The notes under the pieces: generated by a model
Told to the model about the DNA's origin: nothing
Database searches by the model: none
Seen by the model: only the letters and a program-made list of their open reading frames with translations
In this document: one piece after another, positions 1-11,800 of the stretch
Layout: each line of letters starts with the position of its first letter
Numbering within the stretch: position 1 is the stretch's first letter
Translations under genes and position numbers: made by a program
From: Scytalidium lignicola
Lineage: Eukaryota; Ascomycota; Leotiomycetes
DNA: 64,000 nt
Assembly: GCA_002812745.2 (NCBI GenBank)
Contig: NCSJ02000241.1
Coordinates: 1-64,000 of the forward strand
Direction: 5' to 3'

Positions 1-1178
1 TTTATATAATAATTTCTCAAACTACTTTAATAAAAGGTTTATCCATTCTTTTACTAAAAGGAACTATTATAACTACTAATATAATATATTTTAAAGTACT
101 AAATAATTTTATAATTTAATATCTATATATATTATAATCTAAAATGTTTTAAGAATATAAAAGAAAAGAAGGGAAAAAATCAATTTTATAATATACTTTA
201 ATTAAAACCCTTTATAAGATTTTTACTTTTCCTTTTAAGACATAGTCTTNAAAACATCTTTATAAGATTATACAACCTTTTAACTAGAAGAGAAGTAATA
301 AGAGCAAGAGTAGAAATAAGAGTAAAAGCAAGAATAATAATAGTAAAACTAGCTTTTAAACAATTAATTATAGTTTGTATAACTTAAAAAAGAGATTACT
401 TATTATTATTAGGTTAGAATGATCTAACCAATCTAATTAAGGCTAGCATAACATAATAAAGACTATTAAGGCTAAAAGCAAGAGCTAGAGTAAGAGTTAA
501 AGTATTAAAAGAGTTATTAAAGTTATTTACTAAAGTTATGCTTAGAATAATAAGAGTTAAAACTTATATTACAATTTAAATAGTTTAAAGATTATTATAT
601 ATTATTTGGTTAACCTTTTACAGTTTGTAAATAAGTAGAATATATCATTTACAATACTTGATATTATATTAAAAGCTAGAAGAGTTGTAATAACAATTAT
701 AATAATTACCATTAAACAGACTAAAAATTATTATACAAGTTGTTCATAGGTTATAACTTGATTTACAATAACAGTATATAATTGTCTTAACATTTTCAAC
801 TTCTTGAATTTAACTTATAAAAGCCTTATCATTTTGAATACAACCTTTATTAAAAGTATAATTAGTATATAAGACAAGAACATGTACAACTGATATTAAA
901 GTTAGTTATTAAACAAAAACAGTATTACAAAGTATAATACTCGAAATAATAACAAAGTTAAACATAATAATAATAATAGTAATTATAAGTGTTAAAGAAA
1001 GAAGATTTAAAAGATAATTTAAAGGTAGTAATGTATAACTTTATAGTTAATAGTAATCTGATTTCATTGTTTTTATTTACATATTAACATATTAATAAAG
1101 CTATAACTTACAATTCTATTTAAAGTTAATTTTTTATATTGTAATAATACTAAGAATAGTTATGGTTATATTATTAAA
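1..1178. repeat. AT-rich RIP-type desert, no gene
   Basis: This tract is dominated by TA, AA and TT dinucleotides, with stops in every frame and no open frame of meaningful length. An N lies in an A run near 250. It has the look of repeat DNA fully degraded by RIP. I could not recognise the parent element. The inserted Mutator-like element begins at its right end, so this desert was the insertion target. Confidence 0.6.
1171..1178. repeat. MULE target-site duplication, left copy
   Basis: TTATTAAA stands immediately outside GGGG at the left end. The same eight bases follow CCCC at 3709-3716 on the right. The AT-rich target makes a chance match easier than usual, but both copies sit exactly at the element edges. 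Confidence 0.8.
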
Positions 1179-1188
1179 GGGGAACCCT

Positions 1189-1243
1189 AAATCCACTCAC
1201 CACTTACCTAAATCCACTCACTTTTGCCGACATCGGATACGCC
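1189..1243 (+). repeat. MULE left terminal inverted repeat
   Basis: It starts AAATCCACTCACCACTTACC and ends GGATACGCC, and is identical over 55 bp to the reverse complement of 3644-3698. The motif AAATCCACTCAC occurs twice within it, which may be a repeated transposase-binding site. Confidence 0.97.
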
Positions 1244-1335
1244 TCAGGCATAACGCTATCTCACTTGTACATACAAATTAGTATGGCAATAAGAGATCGT
1301 GCGATGTAATCAATTCTATCCTGCATTTACTACAG

Positions 1336-3477
1336 CTACGGTAATATTTCAATACAATCCTGGGTTTCTTGATTCACGTCCCAAGCCTCTGAGGCTTGCA
1401 TTGCCTTGTCAGCCAATTTAGCTGTCTCCTCCATAGAATCTGTATGATATATCGATGAAATTCCACGTTGATACCCTCGCTCCCATGCTGTCCCAGGTTC
1501 ATATGTATCTTGACCTATTTCTTGAATTCGCTGCAGACCAACTATTATAGCTGTACAGCCAGATCGCGTGATATATATCTCTTTCCCTTCAGCTAATTCT
1601 CTTGAACTTGAAGCTTCTAATGCTGGTGGAGCTGAGCTACTAGGAAGCTCAAAAGCAGAGGATAAACGTTTTGTACCAGAAATTGTATTAGTAGTCAACT
1701 TCCGGCCCTTCCCCCAAGCTCCTTTAGGTCTACCCTTCCCTTTCACAACCTGTGGGTTCAGAATAGGCACTTGAATGTTTGAAATTACCAGAGTACCTTC
1801 TTTTGGCCTGTTGTAATACCAGTGTGGATGTATATCTTCAAGAAGAATCACTCCCCCATCTCTCTCCCTTTTCCATATCAAGTGGTAACATAGAAGGCCA
1901 ACTGAGCATTGTATGGTGCACTTACACTCTGTAATATCAAGTGTTGCACTTTTAGGAATTTTAGCTCTTTCAACTACTAGCTTTTCAAGTGCGTGATCAT
2001 AGACTTGACCTAGAATAGCAGAGAACAAGTGTATATTGATATGGTGTTTTCGCCGAAGTTGTTCTTGAGCTATAGTTGTATTTATGTTATTTTGCTGAGA
2101 TGCCCAGAATAAAAGCAAGCGTTCAAACACGTCATTTAAATCACCATTTCCACGTTGTAGATATGACTTTAAAGTACTATGACAACCTTCGATAGGTGAA
2201 GTCACAAGTACTCCAAAATGGTGGTGTTGATCAACCCAATATCGAACTAGCTTCTCTTTCCATGGGATCAACCATGTATTCTCCACATATTGAACTGTTG
2301 CATTTGGATACGCTCGAAGTTTGGTGAGATTCGATGTATAAGCCTCAAAAGAAGGAGAATCCAATAGCACTCCCCAAAGTTTCAGAAACTCTTGAAATAT
2401 AGGGTGCCTTTTATATATACCATTCTCCTTGACAGGTAGTGGAAAGAATCGCTTTGTTTTAGCTAATATATTCATGTTAACATGCTACCGGCAAAGGAAA
2501 TGATTAGATCTAAGGAAATGTGTATCGATACTTTTCATTAGAGCTAATTCTCTATCAGTTACAATAGAGAGTGGCTTTATAATATTGTACTGTTTCATCA
2601 TTTCCCGGAACCGACTTAAAACCTAATCGTATGATTTCTTAGTTTCCTCTGAAAGGAATGCTAGCCCAAATTGAATCACTTTATTTCCACTGGTTATAAT
2701 ACAAATATTGAATAACAGCATGCGAAATCGATTTGTTTTATATGTACAATCCATCAATAATATGTCAAGGTGTTGTTGATATAATTCAAGTACTTCAGGA
2801 TGGACGTAAAAAAGGTTGACTAGGTTATTGGTAGGATTGGTTGAATATGCTGGGTTAAAGCCCTGTTCCTCAAGTTTTAACCTAAATTATTAGTAGATAA
2901 AAGGTAAAGGACTATAGCTAAACATACAATAACCATTGAATTGGTGTCCTTCCAGCTAATGACTTTAACCGTGCTGCTTGAATGATATTGGTAATATCGA
3001 CTTTGGTAATTAAAATCTGAGGGTGTTCAATACGAAGAGAACTCCAGATCTGAGAATTGGGTATTCCAGTGTAAGCTTTGGATAGAATCTGAGCACGAAT
3101 CTGAGGGTCCAGTACAGCCATTCTGTGTGCTGGATGGGCTATAGGTGATGTAAAGGCATGGTGGTTATGTGTAGGTTCTATAACCTTTAACCTCCACTTC
3201 CTTCTATTTTAGCAACCACTTTCATCTTGCAATCACACTTTTTAGAAGCTGATTTCCGTTGCTTTGATTGGTGAACACTATCCCTTTTGCCTTTTGACTG
3301 ATATTTCCCAGCTCGATCACAAGTATATACCACTTTCCAAGGCCGTTTATCACGAATGACGAATGCATATCCATTTTCACGTGCGAAAGCTTGAATTGAA
3401 GCAAATAACGAGGTTAAATCAGTGTATAATGCTTCTGGAGGAGGAGGACCACATGAAGCTGGCATCTGAGAAGACAT
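1336..3477 (-). pseudogene. MULE transposase, broken
   Basis: The frame starts at 3477 with a FAR1/WRKY-GCM1-like DNA-binding segment (ARENGYAFVIRDKRPWK, then a CDC cluster). About one base appears lost near 3190. The frame resumes with PIAHPAHRMAVLDPQIRAQI. A 46-bp intron (2882-2927, GTATGT donor, CTACTAAT branch, TAG acceptor) joins QWLL to LKLEEQGF. The MULE core follows: LLMDCTYKTNRF carries the first Asp, VTDRELAL the second, and SPIEGCHSTLKSYL the Glu. A SWIM-like zinc finger (CKCTIQCSVGLLCYH) lies near the C-terminus. Two in-frame TAG codons (2623-2625 and 2485-2487) stand where tryptophan is expected; a TpG-to-TpA change is the RIP signature. It cannot make a full transposase as written, though the catalytic residues survive. 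Confidence 0.9.
2882..2927 (-). other. Intron in MULE transposase
   Basis: Read on the minus strand, it begins GTATGT, contains CTACTAAT and ends TTTAG. Removing these 46 bases joins the two conserved parts in frame. Confidence 0.8.
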
Positions 3478-3643
3478 TTTAAGTAAAAGTAGCTCCTAAT
3501 ATGGTTGGAAATAGCTTCAATTTTATAAGGGATGAATTCGATTAAGGAGAACGCGTATTTGCGATAACGCGTTTTGGCGTTTCTGGCTGGATATAGCAGG
3601 ATCATCAGATTACTAACAAATTACTATGGGAAGCGGTGGTCCG

Positions 3644-3698
3644 GGCGTATCCGATGTCGGCAAAAGTGAGTGGATTTAGGTAAGTGGTGAGTGGATTT
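3644..3698 (-). repeat. MULE right terminal inverted repeat
   Basis: It is the exact reverse complement of the left repeat over 55 bp. It is followed by AACTATCCCC and then the right copy of the TTATTAAA duplication. Confidence 0.97.
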
Positions 3699-3708
3699 AA
3701 CTATCCCC

Positions 3709-3716
3709 TTATTAAA
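3709..3716. repeat. MULE target-site duplication, right copy
   Basis: TTATTAAA directly follows the CCCC terminus and matches the left copy at 1171-1178. Confidence 0.8.
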
Positions 3717-5417
3717 AGAGAGCTGAGGTTATTATTCCTTTTGTCATACTAAAACTAAAATAGTTTCTTTTACAATTCGTTATAGTTAAATCCATTGTTA
3801 TTATTACTATTTAGAGTTATACAAAGGACGTGGTTGAAAGAAAGGGAGGTTGATTATGTAATGAGATATCACGTGCACTAAAGGGATGCGAAGCACCCCC
3901 ACCTACAAGCGGAGCGAGTAACAAGCTTTGCTTGTTACCAATATTAATAACCTTCACTTGTTAAACGATTTAACCGTGTTGCCGAAGCTCTCATCGGAGT
4001 TAAACGTGCTGTCGTTCGCTTATTCATCAGAAGGGCATATCCTATCTCTAGCTAGATTTTTTATTTTAAAATTATGAGCTTGGCCGCCCAGCCTGAGTAC
4101 AGCCTTAATATTTGAATGGATCGATCGGGGAGGTTCTAGTCGCTGAAAGTCTCGGAGATATATTTTACTAGGATCGATCGCTGACGTGAAGGACTTTGGC
4201 CGCTACTCACCAGGGAGGACCAAGTGGCTGTTACCAAACGCCACGAGTGAGTACCGATTTTATAGCCTTGGATACGAGTGGCCAAGACACGATATTAACA
4301 ATATGCATTCAATAAGCATAAGGCTGATAGAGGTGCCAGCGGATCAAAGGTCGTGCCGCTCAGATTTCAGCTAGGGTCAGCTGTGAGTAAAAGCCACGAT
4401 AAAAGCACTAATCAGCCTAGTCATCCCCAACCTTAACGTTATGAGGCCGACAATCGGATAAAATTTACAGTCAACAATCCTTTCCGCTCCAGAGATTCCA
4501 TACCATCATTAATTAAACCATGTAACTTGTAAGGTATTGATAACAAGCTTAAGAATACTTGTTACTACTAATGTTTCAAGAAATTAAATTGGTTATCCAA
4601 TCGTTCAGCAGTTGCCTTCTCAAGGCGATTGGCAGACCCCAGCTTCCGCATACAGTACGTATAAGCAACACACCAAGCTTCTTCGGTGGATAGTTCTATC
4701 TTCACTCAGTAATATCTATCCCTATGGCCCAGAGAGCACAATTTTATCATTGTATTGCTTATACATATAATCTTAACACACAACTATACATAATGGTTTA
4801 CGTAAACCTGCGTGTATGTAAGTAAGTTATGTGTACAGATATATATATAAATATATACTTGCGCTATCACAAACTACAATAGTATTGATCTATGTCTCCT
4901 TTGGTGAATTTTGTGCGGAGTTTACTAGTCAAAATAATTGTAAATAACGGAATTTATCATTCTTTGCGGCTGATCTAAATTCCTTATGTGCTGTGCCTCA
5001 TAAGCCAGGACAGTAACATAAAATAATTGCCGAAATACGAAAGACATTTTAATCATAGTTGGAGACTGAAATAGCAATTCCAATGATGCTAGCTAGGGCA
5101 GATGCTGCCTTAAACTCTGGCAGTAATTCAAGTCTTGTTTAAACCCTTTAACCAGATTTGGTTGTGATGCTGAAAGAGCCAGGCAACGGGTCACATTGAT
5201 GCAATTGAGTACTTCTAAAGATAGTGACATAGCCCCTAAACACAGGATCAATTGTATAACGTAAGGAAAACATCAAACAATGAATTTGGTGTTCTAGTCA
5301 CCACCGGCGCCTTCACGTATTACCATATCTACTAAAGTGGTATTCATGAGCAAAATGTTTCATACAATACGTGATTACTAGTTCAGCCAGAAATCCTTCT
5401 GATTACCCTTTGCCATG
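3717..5417. other. Intergenic, no gene recognised
   Basis: Composition is mixed, with moderate GC at about 3.86-4.65 kb and more AT elsewhere. A 62-codon open frame at 4186 shows no recognisable domain. The stretch holds the hairpin at 3918-3938 and the oxidase promoter at its right end. Nothing else could be supported. Confidence 0.5.
3918..3938. repeat. Perfect 9-bp hairpin
   Basis: GTAACAAGC, a TTT loop and GCTTGTTAC form a perfect stem-loop. It lies in a GC-richer patch (GCGAAGCACCCCCACC and onward) unlike its surroundings. Its role is unknown; it could be a remnant of a mobile or organellar sequence. Confidence 0.5.
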
Positions 5418-5425
5418 TATATAAA
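5418..5425 (+). promoter_or_regulatory. TATA box of multicopper oxidase gene
   Basis: TATATAAA lies about 70 bases before the oxidase start codon. A pyrimidine-rich stretch (CTCTCCCACATTTCTCTC) follows at the place where fungal transcripts usually begin. Confidence 0.55.
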
Positions 5426-5495
5426 TGCATTGAGACTCTCCCACATTTCTCTCAATCCCACTCTTGATGTTTATTAACGCAGAACCTACTTTACA

Positions 5496-8071
5496 ATGTC
5501 TATTATACGATTGTGGACTCTAACAATAAGCGTACTGGGCTTCAAAGTCCTAGCTCAGTATACTGATGGTATGGTCAAAAACTTGCAACTTCTAATTCCT
5601 TTCTAACTATTTCCATTAGACAATGTAACCCTTCCACAATTTCTAACAAATAATGTAAGTATAATTTATTATTTACTTTCTTATGATTCCAGTGATCAAA
5701 CAATTATCAAGATCCTTTTTAAATCACCGACTACTTCTACTCTCTTCATAATATTGTGTTGTGGAAATAGAAGGCCTATTTGTTGATAAAATCTATAGCC
5801 CCTGCCTCAAGGTTTTCCTTGGGGAACAAAGACTGCCAATAACACCAACATGTGTAAGTTCTATTTAGTTTAGCTCTATGACACTAAGAAATTAACGACT
5901 TTACAGATAGTGAGTTATAAAATCCTTAAAATACCAACTGACTATCTTTAACATATTCTTGGAATTAGACGGTTAGTACTTCGGCTGGTTTTAAACAACT
6001 AGATAGGTGACTAACGACGTGTAGATCCCCCAAATACAGGGTTAGAAAATCCTATCCTGCCCACTAATATAAAGCCCCTAACAATTAGTTAGAGTTATAC
6101 GATCATTCGATTTCACAGTTAAAAGAGAGACGAAGGCGCCAGATGGATACCAGCGACCTGTCATGATAATAAATGGACAGTTTCCTGGACCACTTATTGA
6201 AGCGAATTGGTAATTAACTAGCATAAGACAGTATCTAACTTTAATGCTGATTCTTACTAGGGGAGATACGATACAAGTTACTGTCCATAATGAGATAGAC
6301 CATCCACCTGAAGGGGTCGCTCTCCATTGGCACGGGCTTCTTCAAAAGACTTCACAGTAAGATCTGAGACACATGTACTTCTGCTATAGCTAAATTAATA
6401 TAGGTGGATGGATGGTGTCCCAGGCATTCAGCAATGTCCAATCCCTCCAGGAGGATCATTCACCTACACTTTCAGCGCTGACTTGTATGGGACGAGTTGG
6501 TACCATTCACACTACTCAGCTCAATATGCCGATGGAATCTTTGGGCCAATGATAATCCATGGGCCTAATACTCTTCCTTATGATATTGGTAGGTTTAAAA
6601 TATACTAAAAAGTGTTACGAGGCTAATTAAAAATAGACAAAGGACCAATCTTGTTAACTGACTATTACCATGCACCATATCTAGATATTGTAGAAGGCGT
6701 AGTAGGAACCAATAGGTCTGCAACGGTTAGTGCTTATGGTAACCAAAATAATGTTATGAATGCAACTAATCTGGTAAAGATACCTACTTCCGATAACAAT
6801 CTTATTAACGGAAAAAATAATTTTGATTGCTCCTCGCTTCCCTCAGGGAATAAAACGCCATGCAAAAGCAACGCTGGTATACCAAATTTTAGGTTCTCAC
6901 CTGGCAAGGTCCACAGGCTTCGGTTAATCAATGCTGGAGCCGAGGGAGTCCAAAAATTCACTATCGATGGACACAACATGACTGTCATAGCTAATGACTT
7001 CGTGGATATCAAGCCTTATGAAACACAAGGTTCAGTGGTCTAATTTCTTTTATAAAGATATAAGCTAACAATATTTTGGTAGTTGTTACGTTAGGAATTG
7101 GCCAGCGAACAGATATTCTCGTAACTGGGCTCCCTGACGGCAAGGGGGCATATTTGATGCGGTCTTCAATTGCCGCTTGTTCTAGTGCAAACAATCCCAA
7201 TGCAACAGCCATTGTTTACTATCAACACGATGCGATCTCTCAGCCTGTTAAAACTACGCCTTGGCTTGCGTGGGTTAACTCTGTGAAAAATATATGCGTT
7301 AATGTAAATCTTCCTGCGGCCTCAATTATTTAAACTGATGTATTATAGGATGATCTGAATAAGACTGTTCCTTGGTATCCTATACAACCGGACTCACCCA
7401 CTGTCACAGAGACTATTAATATCAAGTTTGGCCAAAATAATACTGGCCACTGGCTAGTGAGTCCTACTTCATATCATTATAATCTTCAAGAATCTTAATT
7501 CTAGTAGTGGTTCATGAACAATTCATCTTTTCGGGCCGATTACAATGCGCCAGTTCTCCTTCTTTCAAACTTAGGAAACAACTCATATCCAGACGATCCA
7601 GAATGGAACGTTTATGACTTTTATTCTAATTCATCTATCCGAATTATCTTGAATAATCCTGCCCCAGTAGCACACCCTATGCATTTGCACGGTGTAAGTA
7701 CATGATTGTTGGGAAATAAATAGAAAATAAATGCTGATAAAAGTTAGCACAACTTCTTCGTATTAAACGTTGGGACAGGAGCATGGGACGACTCAACTAT
7801 AATCAACCCAACAAATCCCCAACGCCGAGATGTACAGATCCTGCCAGGTGCTGGATACCTAGTTCTCCAATTCAACGCCGACAACCCTGGTGTGTGGCCG
7901 TTGCATTGTCATATTTCCTGGCATGTTTCAGGTGGTTTGTATGTGTCAGTGTTGGAACGTCCAGACGACATTGCGAAGTTACAGATTCCGTCTATTATGG
8001 CTCAAACCTGTAGAGATTGGGCAATATTCACGAATGGAACTGTCATTGATCAAATTGATTCTGGTTTGTGA
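5496..8071 (+). CDS. Secreted multicopper oxidase (laccase-like), 12 exons
   Basis: My exon reading is 5496-5568, 5620-5654, 5799-5853, 6025-6040, 6093-6209, 6261-6356, 6404-6588, 6637-7029, 7083-7303, 7349-7456, 7508-7693 and 7748-8071. The total is 1809 nt and 602 residues, with no internal stop and every phase consistent. The start gives a signal peptide ([20 protein letters not shown]). All four copper-ligand motifs are present: HWHG, WYHSHYS, HPMHLHGH and HCHISWH. The residue at the type-1 axial position after the last motif (HVSGGL) is leucine, typical of a medium or high potential laccase-type site. Multicopper oxidases couple one-electron oxidation of phenols, pigments or metals to reduction of O2 to water, usually outside the cell. 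The substrate cannot be told from sequence. The 16-base exon 4 is the least certain part, but it restores the expected PNTG segment. This gene is intact beside two dead ones. Confidence 0.93.
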
Positions 8072-9546
8072 AAAAGATATGTATGTGTTGAGTTAGTAAC
8101 AAAGGTCGTATTAAGTGTTGATTAAATTGCTAATATTTCTTATCTTTGGTCTATTTCTTAGATTCTATTTCAGTTAAATCACACACCGTTATGCTATAAA
8201 AAAAAACTTATGATAATCTTCTCGTGAACAGTTTATTACGCAATTGATGAATTGTTTTTATATCGTGTAATATCTAGTTGCGTTTGAAAATACTTCAATT
8301 CAATGTACTCTATTTACTTTATTTACTTAACAAATTCCTTTTACAAGTTTTATAATCAGAAGTAAATCTACTCTTGTTAACTGATCATGAGTTGATAGCT
8401 CTCTATCACAAGAAACGTGATAGGAAACGAATTTTGCTAAACTAACTGATAGAGTTATTATTAGATTAGGTATGCTGTAGCAGAAGCCTAAAAACAACAC
8501 TTTGCATGAGAGAATGAAAACTCTTTTCTCCTTTGCTTTTTGAAGCTTCATCAATACCTGAAAGATGGCTATTAGCATAAATAGCTTATGATAGAATATA
8601 TTGATGACATATAACTGTTATTGTACCTTATATCTGCAACTCTATCAGAAAAAGAAATGGCAGTCGCTTATATTGTTGTAACTTTAAATTATCCTATAAA
8701 AATAGTATTATTTAATAACTTAGAGCTTAGCATTGTCGAGAGTAATGAATATCTTTGATTAGATGATAACATAACATCAATTCCTCATTGACGTCTATGT
8801 CAGAGACAGAGGATTAGTTAAATATAAGATTCGAAGAATAAAGTCCTATTTTAGAAAAGAGGAACTGGTTATAAATCAAGCATAGTTTACCTAAGATCAA
8901 CTTCAATTCTGAAAGATTAGTGTTATTATATACAGATCTTGCTCCTCGGAATATTCTCTGGCCAAATGATAAGAAACTTACTGTCCTTGATTGGGCAAAC
9001 AAAGAGGTTCACTCACGTGTATTCGAAATAAATGCTTTTAGAACACGCATTGACTGAGAGGATATATTTGAAAGATTCTTGGACGGTTGACTTTAGAAGA
9101 CAGAAGATAAAACAAGGAGCATGTTGAATTATTTCAGATGGTGGAATACATCTTGCATTACTGTGCAGTAATAGATTAGTAGGTATCTACAGACTTCAAT
9201 CTTCGCTCCTAACTAACTTTTAATATCAGCAATCTTAGCTCTCATGCCGATAGTTTGATGCGAAGCCCAAGCAGAGTGGGAGTGCAGGACTTCGAGACTT
9301 AAATGAATGTTCAATCTAATCTAGTCTTATAGAGTCTGTCCCCCCTGCACTAAGGCCATACAGACGCTCTAACCTTAGAACGTTACGTATATAGCTGTCT
9401 TAATGCGTCTTCCGGAATAAATGTATATGTTAATTATATGACAACCTATACACTATGTCATGATTGATGAATTAAGGCTTGTTCTTTCTATTTTTAAAAC
9501 TATTCCAAATGCCCTTAAACGACTTTCTAAGATCCTCACGTCCGTC
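8072..9546. other. Intergenic, no gene recognised
   Basis: About 1.5 kb of AT-leaning sequence separates the oxidase stop from the transporter remnant. Short open frames on the minus strand (around 8327-8578 and 8814-9002) have no domain and look like chance. I see no promoter or repeat that can be argued. Confidence 0.5.
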
Positions 9547-10447
9547 CTACATTGGGAAAATCACAACTGTGAATAATGCAGGGAACTGCCAAAATATAGC
9601 TACCGTGATCCAGCCGCTAAAGAAAAGCTCGGTGAAGCGATAGTTCCTATAAAGTGGGAGTGGCCAGAGCATAAAAGTTATAGCAATGATAAATATGAGG
9701 AATATGCAGGAGGTCTTGTACCATTTACGCAGACACTGTAAGGTTTCGACGTCAAATGGATGCTCGACATCGTCTAAGGATTGTTGAAGAGCAGCAGCAG
9801 GTTCAGAATTAATATTAAATCGTGTAGATTTTTCTCCTCTCTTCCCAATATCACTCTCATGACGAGTCTAAAACCGGTGTTTCTGCGCACCAAGTTTCGA
9901 CTGTGCTGACTCTCCAGACTTGTCCTCAACGAGATCTATTCTTAGGAACTATTGCCATTCAAAAGTGGAAGGTCTGGCGTAGGATATGATTAAGACTGGT
10001 TTGAACAAGGAGCCAATAGCGCCGTAAAGCGCAGGTGCCGACTCTAGAGTTAATGCAATGGTGACGTCTCCATAAAGAGTGTATTTAGTAGAGATCCACA
10101 CTGCCAGGCCAGTCGCCAGACCTAAGATTGAGGACATAATAGCGGCACGTCTAGTTTGACTCCCCCACCACATCGGCGCGGCTATGCCACAGTTATACGC
10201 TTGGACATAAGCAAATACTGCTCCGTTTATCCACATCCTGGATGAGAAGACTGCCGACGGATCGATTTGCAACAATAAACATTCCCGACTTGTCGGAGTC
10301 CCCTATCAGATATAACTTTTGGATTCGCACAGCCGTGAGGATGATGCCGGCGAAGAGGATGCCTAGACCTACCACAATGCCATATCTAACTCCTTCGCTG
10401 AGCAAGCCACCACCACCTATCTCGAGGCCTGTCTCCACGGAAGTCAT
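9547..10447 (-). pseudogene. Urea/solute symporter (DUR3, SSS family) remnant
   Basis: Read from 10447, the start MTSVETGL is followed by a first membrane helix (GIVVGLGILFAGIILTAV) and the MFIVANRSV motif near the end of the first loop of DUR3-type transporters. A short deletion changes frame after ANRS. The next frame gives NGAVFAYVQAYNCGIAAPMW, which is helix 2-3. The sequence then jumps directly to a C-terminal segment (AIMSSILGLATGLAVW, LYGDVTIA, LFKPVLIISY). A further TAG follows at PSTFEWQ. The last part, WYKTSCIFLIFIIAITF and the final membrane helix, ends at 9547. DUR3 proteins have about 650-700 residues, so more than half, the central transmembrane core, is deleted. It cannot transport. 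Its position suggests uptake of a nitrogenous substrate by the former gene block. Confidence 0.8.
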
Positions 10448-11800
10448 ATTGATGAGAAGGTAACTGGAAGGTTAACTGAAGGGGTAAAAGGCCAGATCTG
10501 ACGTAGGAGTCTCAGCACTACCCTCTCCTCTCGATAGTGGGCAGGCCAGAGCCTTATATCCTGAGGAATTACGGAATACTTGGGGGCAGAATTCTTACCC
10601 AGACGGCAATTGCACGGCCCTGGACGGGAATTGCTTGAAGGGAGTGACATTTCAAGGATTAACGGTGACATGGCCATGGGCTCCCACTTTTCCACCATCA
10701 TGGAAAAGGCGCCATATAATGAATGATGCTGTATAGGTAATCCATGGCTATTGAAGCCGTGATAGGGTTCAGCAAACTGCATAACGAGCAGTTCCACAGC
10801 AATCCGGGGGTTTGTCGATGATCTGAATCTACTACATTTCGAGATATCCACTCATCTTATCCTGATCCCGCAAATCGTTCGCTCATCGGATATAATATAA
10901 GCAGATAAGGAAATCCACCCTTGTGTTTTGATGAAGTTTGCATCTCATTCCACAGCGTGTTGACGTGCTTTTATATGTCTGGTTGCTCGGATGCGGCTAT
11001 CAAAACAAAGAGTCGGGAGTTAGCCCCAGCAGCGCATCTACTCTTTTCTTCGTTGTGGTTAAGGAGCAATAATGATCATAATAAGAAGGTGTATCGATTT
11101 GACAAGGTTGAATGGCAAGTTAGTTCGAAAGCGTACTGTACATCCGATGGAAACTACCCGGTTAACAGAATGCGGACTGTGTACTCCGTATTGAGAATTG
11201 CAATTCTACTCACGTAATCTGTAGATGTTTCCGGTGATTTTATTGGCTCTCAAAATATGCTTCCACATCTGTGATTACCCGGCCTATCAGAACCTACTTG
11301 CTACACTTGTAGCAAGTTAATTGGAAATGCAATAACGGAGAAAAAGTCCAGAGATATACCCATCTTAGACGAAAATAACGTGCTTTGCGATAGACAACAT
11401 GCATATATTAACGTGCAGCCTTATAGTCATACCAAGCAGACGTGCGGACTGGGATATTGGGTTGTTGAATATTGCTCGTAAGCTTACGGACTGTTGAGCT
11501 GTAGCCTACATGTGCCTACAAGCAACCACTGTAAGACCGCCCATAATATGGCCGTATTATGGGGTCCAGTAGAGCCTATATAAGTAACTATACTTGCCCA
11601 CCGTACAGAAGTTAATTCAGTAGTTAATTTAAATCTATTCTATGAGAACCTACTACGATCAGCACAATTAACTTGTTTGACAGGGATAATAATCACGGAA
11701 CACTCTTAAAATACTGTTGATAATTATCTTAGTGAATTGAATTGTAACCCCCAGAAAATCGCTAATATAGCAATATAGCAATATAGAAAACCAGACCAGT
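10448..11800. other. Intergenic, no gene recognised
   Basis: Open frames of 98-135 codons occur on both strands (10444-10851 minus, 10921-11217 plus), but they show no domain, no signal peptide and no usual codon pattern. The stretch may include the old shared promoter of the transporter and monooxygenase remnants, which point away from each other. Confidence 0.5.

Larger units (their letters stand above)
1179..3708 (-). mobile_element. Mutator-like (MULE) DNA transposon, complete ends
   Basis: The element has a 55-bp inverted repeat that matches exactly between 1189-1243 and 3644-3698. Outside it are matching GGGG/CCCC termini and a duplicated TTATTAAA at 1171-1178 and 3709-3716, read as an 8-bp target-site duplication. 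It carries a minus-strand transposase pseudogene with a FAR1-like zinc-binding start and a MULE DDE core. Both flanks are AT-rich desert, while the element itself keeps a more ordinary composition, so it arrived after the host tract was degraded or escaped the same intensity of RIP. The structure is seen directly. The MULE assignment follows from the protein motifs and the 8-bp duplication, since MULEs usually make 8-11 bp duplications. Confidence 0.93.

Noticed and set aside
4186..4374. A 62-codon open frame in the region between MULE and oxidase
   Set aside because: No motif, no promoter, and a length expected by chance at this GC.
10444..10851. A 135-codon minus-strand frame before the transporter remnant
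   Set aside because: It overlaps the transporter start in another frame and shows no helix pattern, signal or domain.
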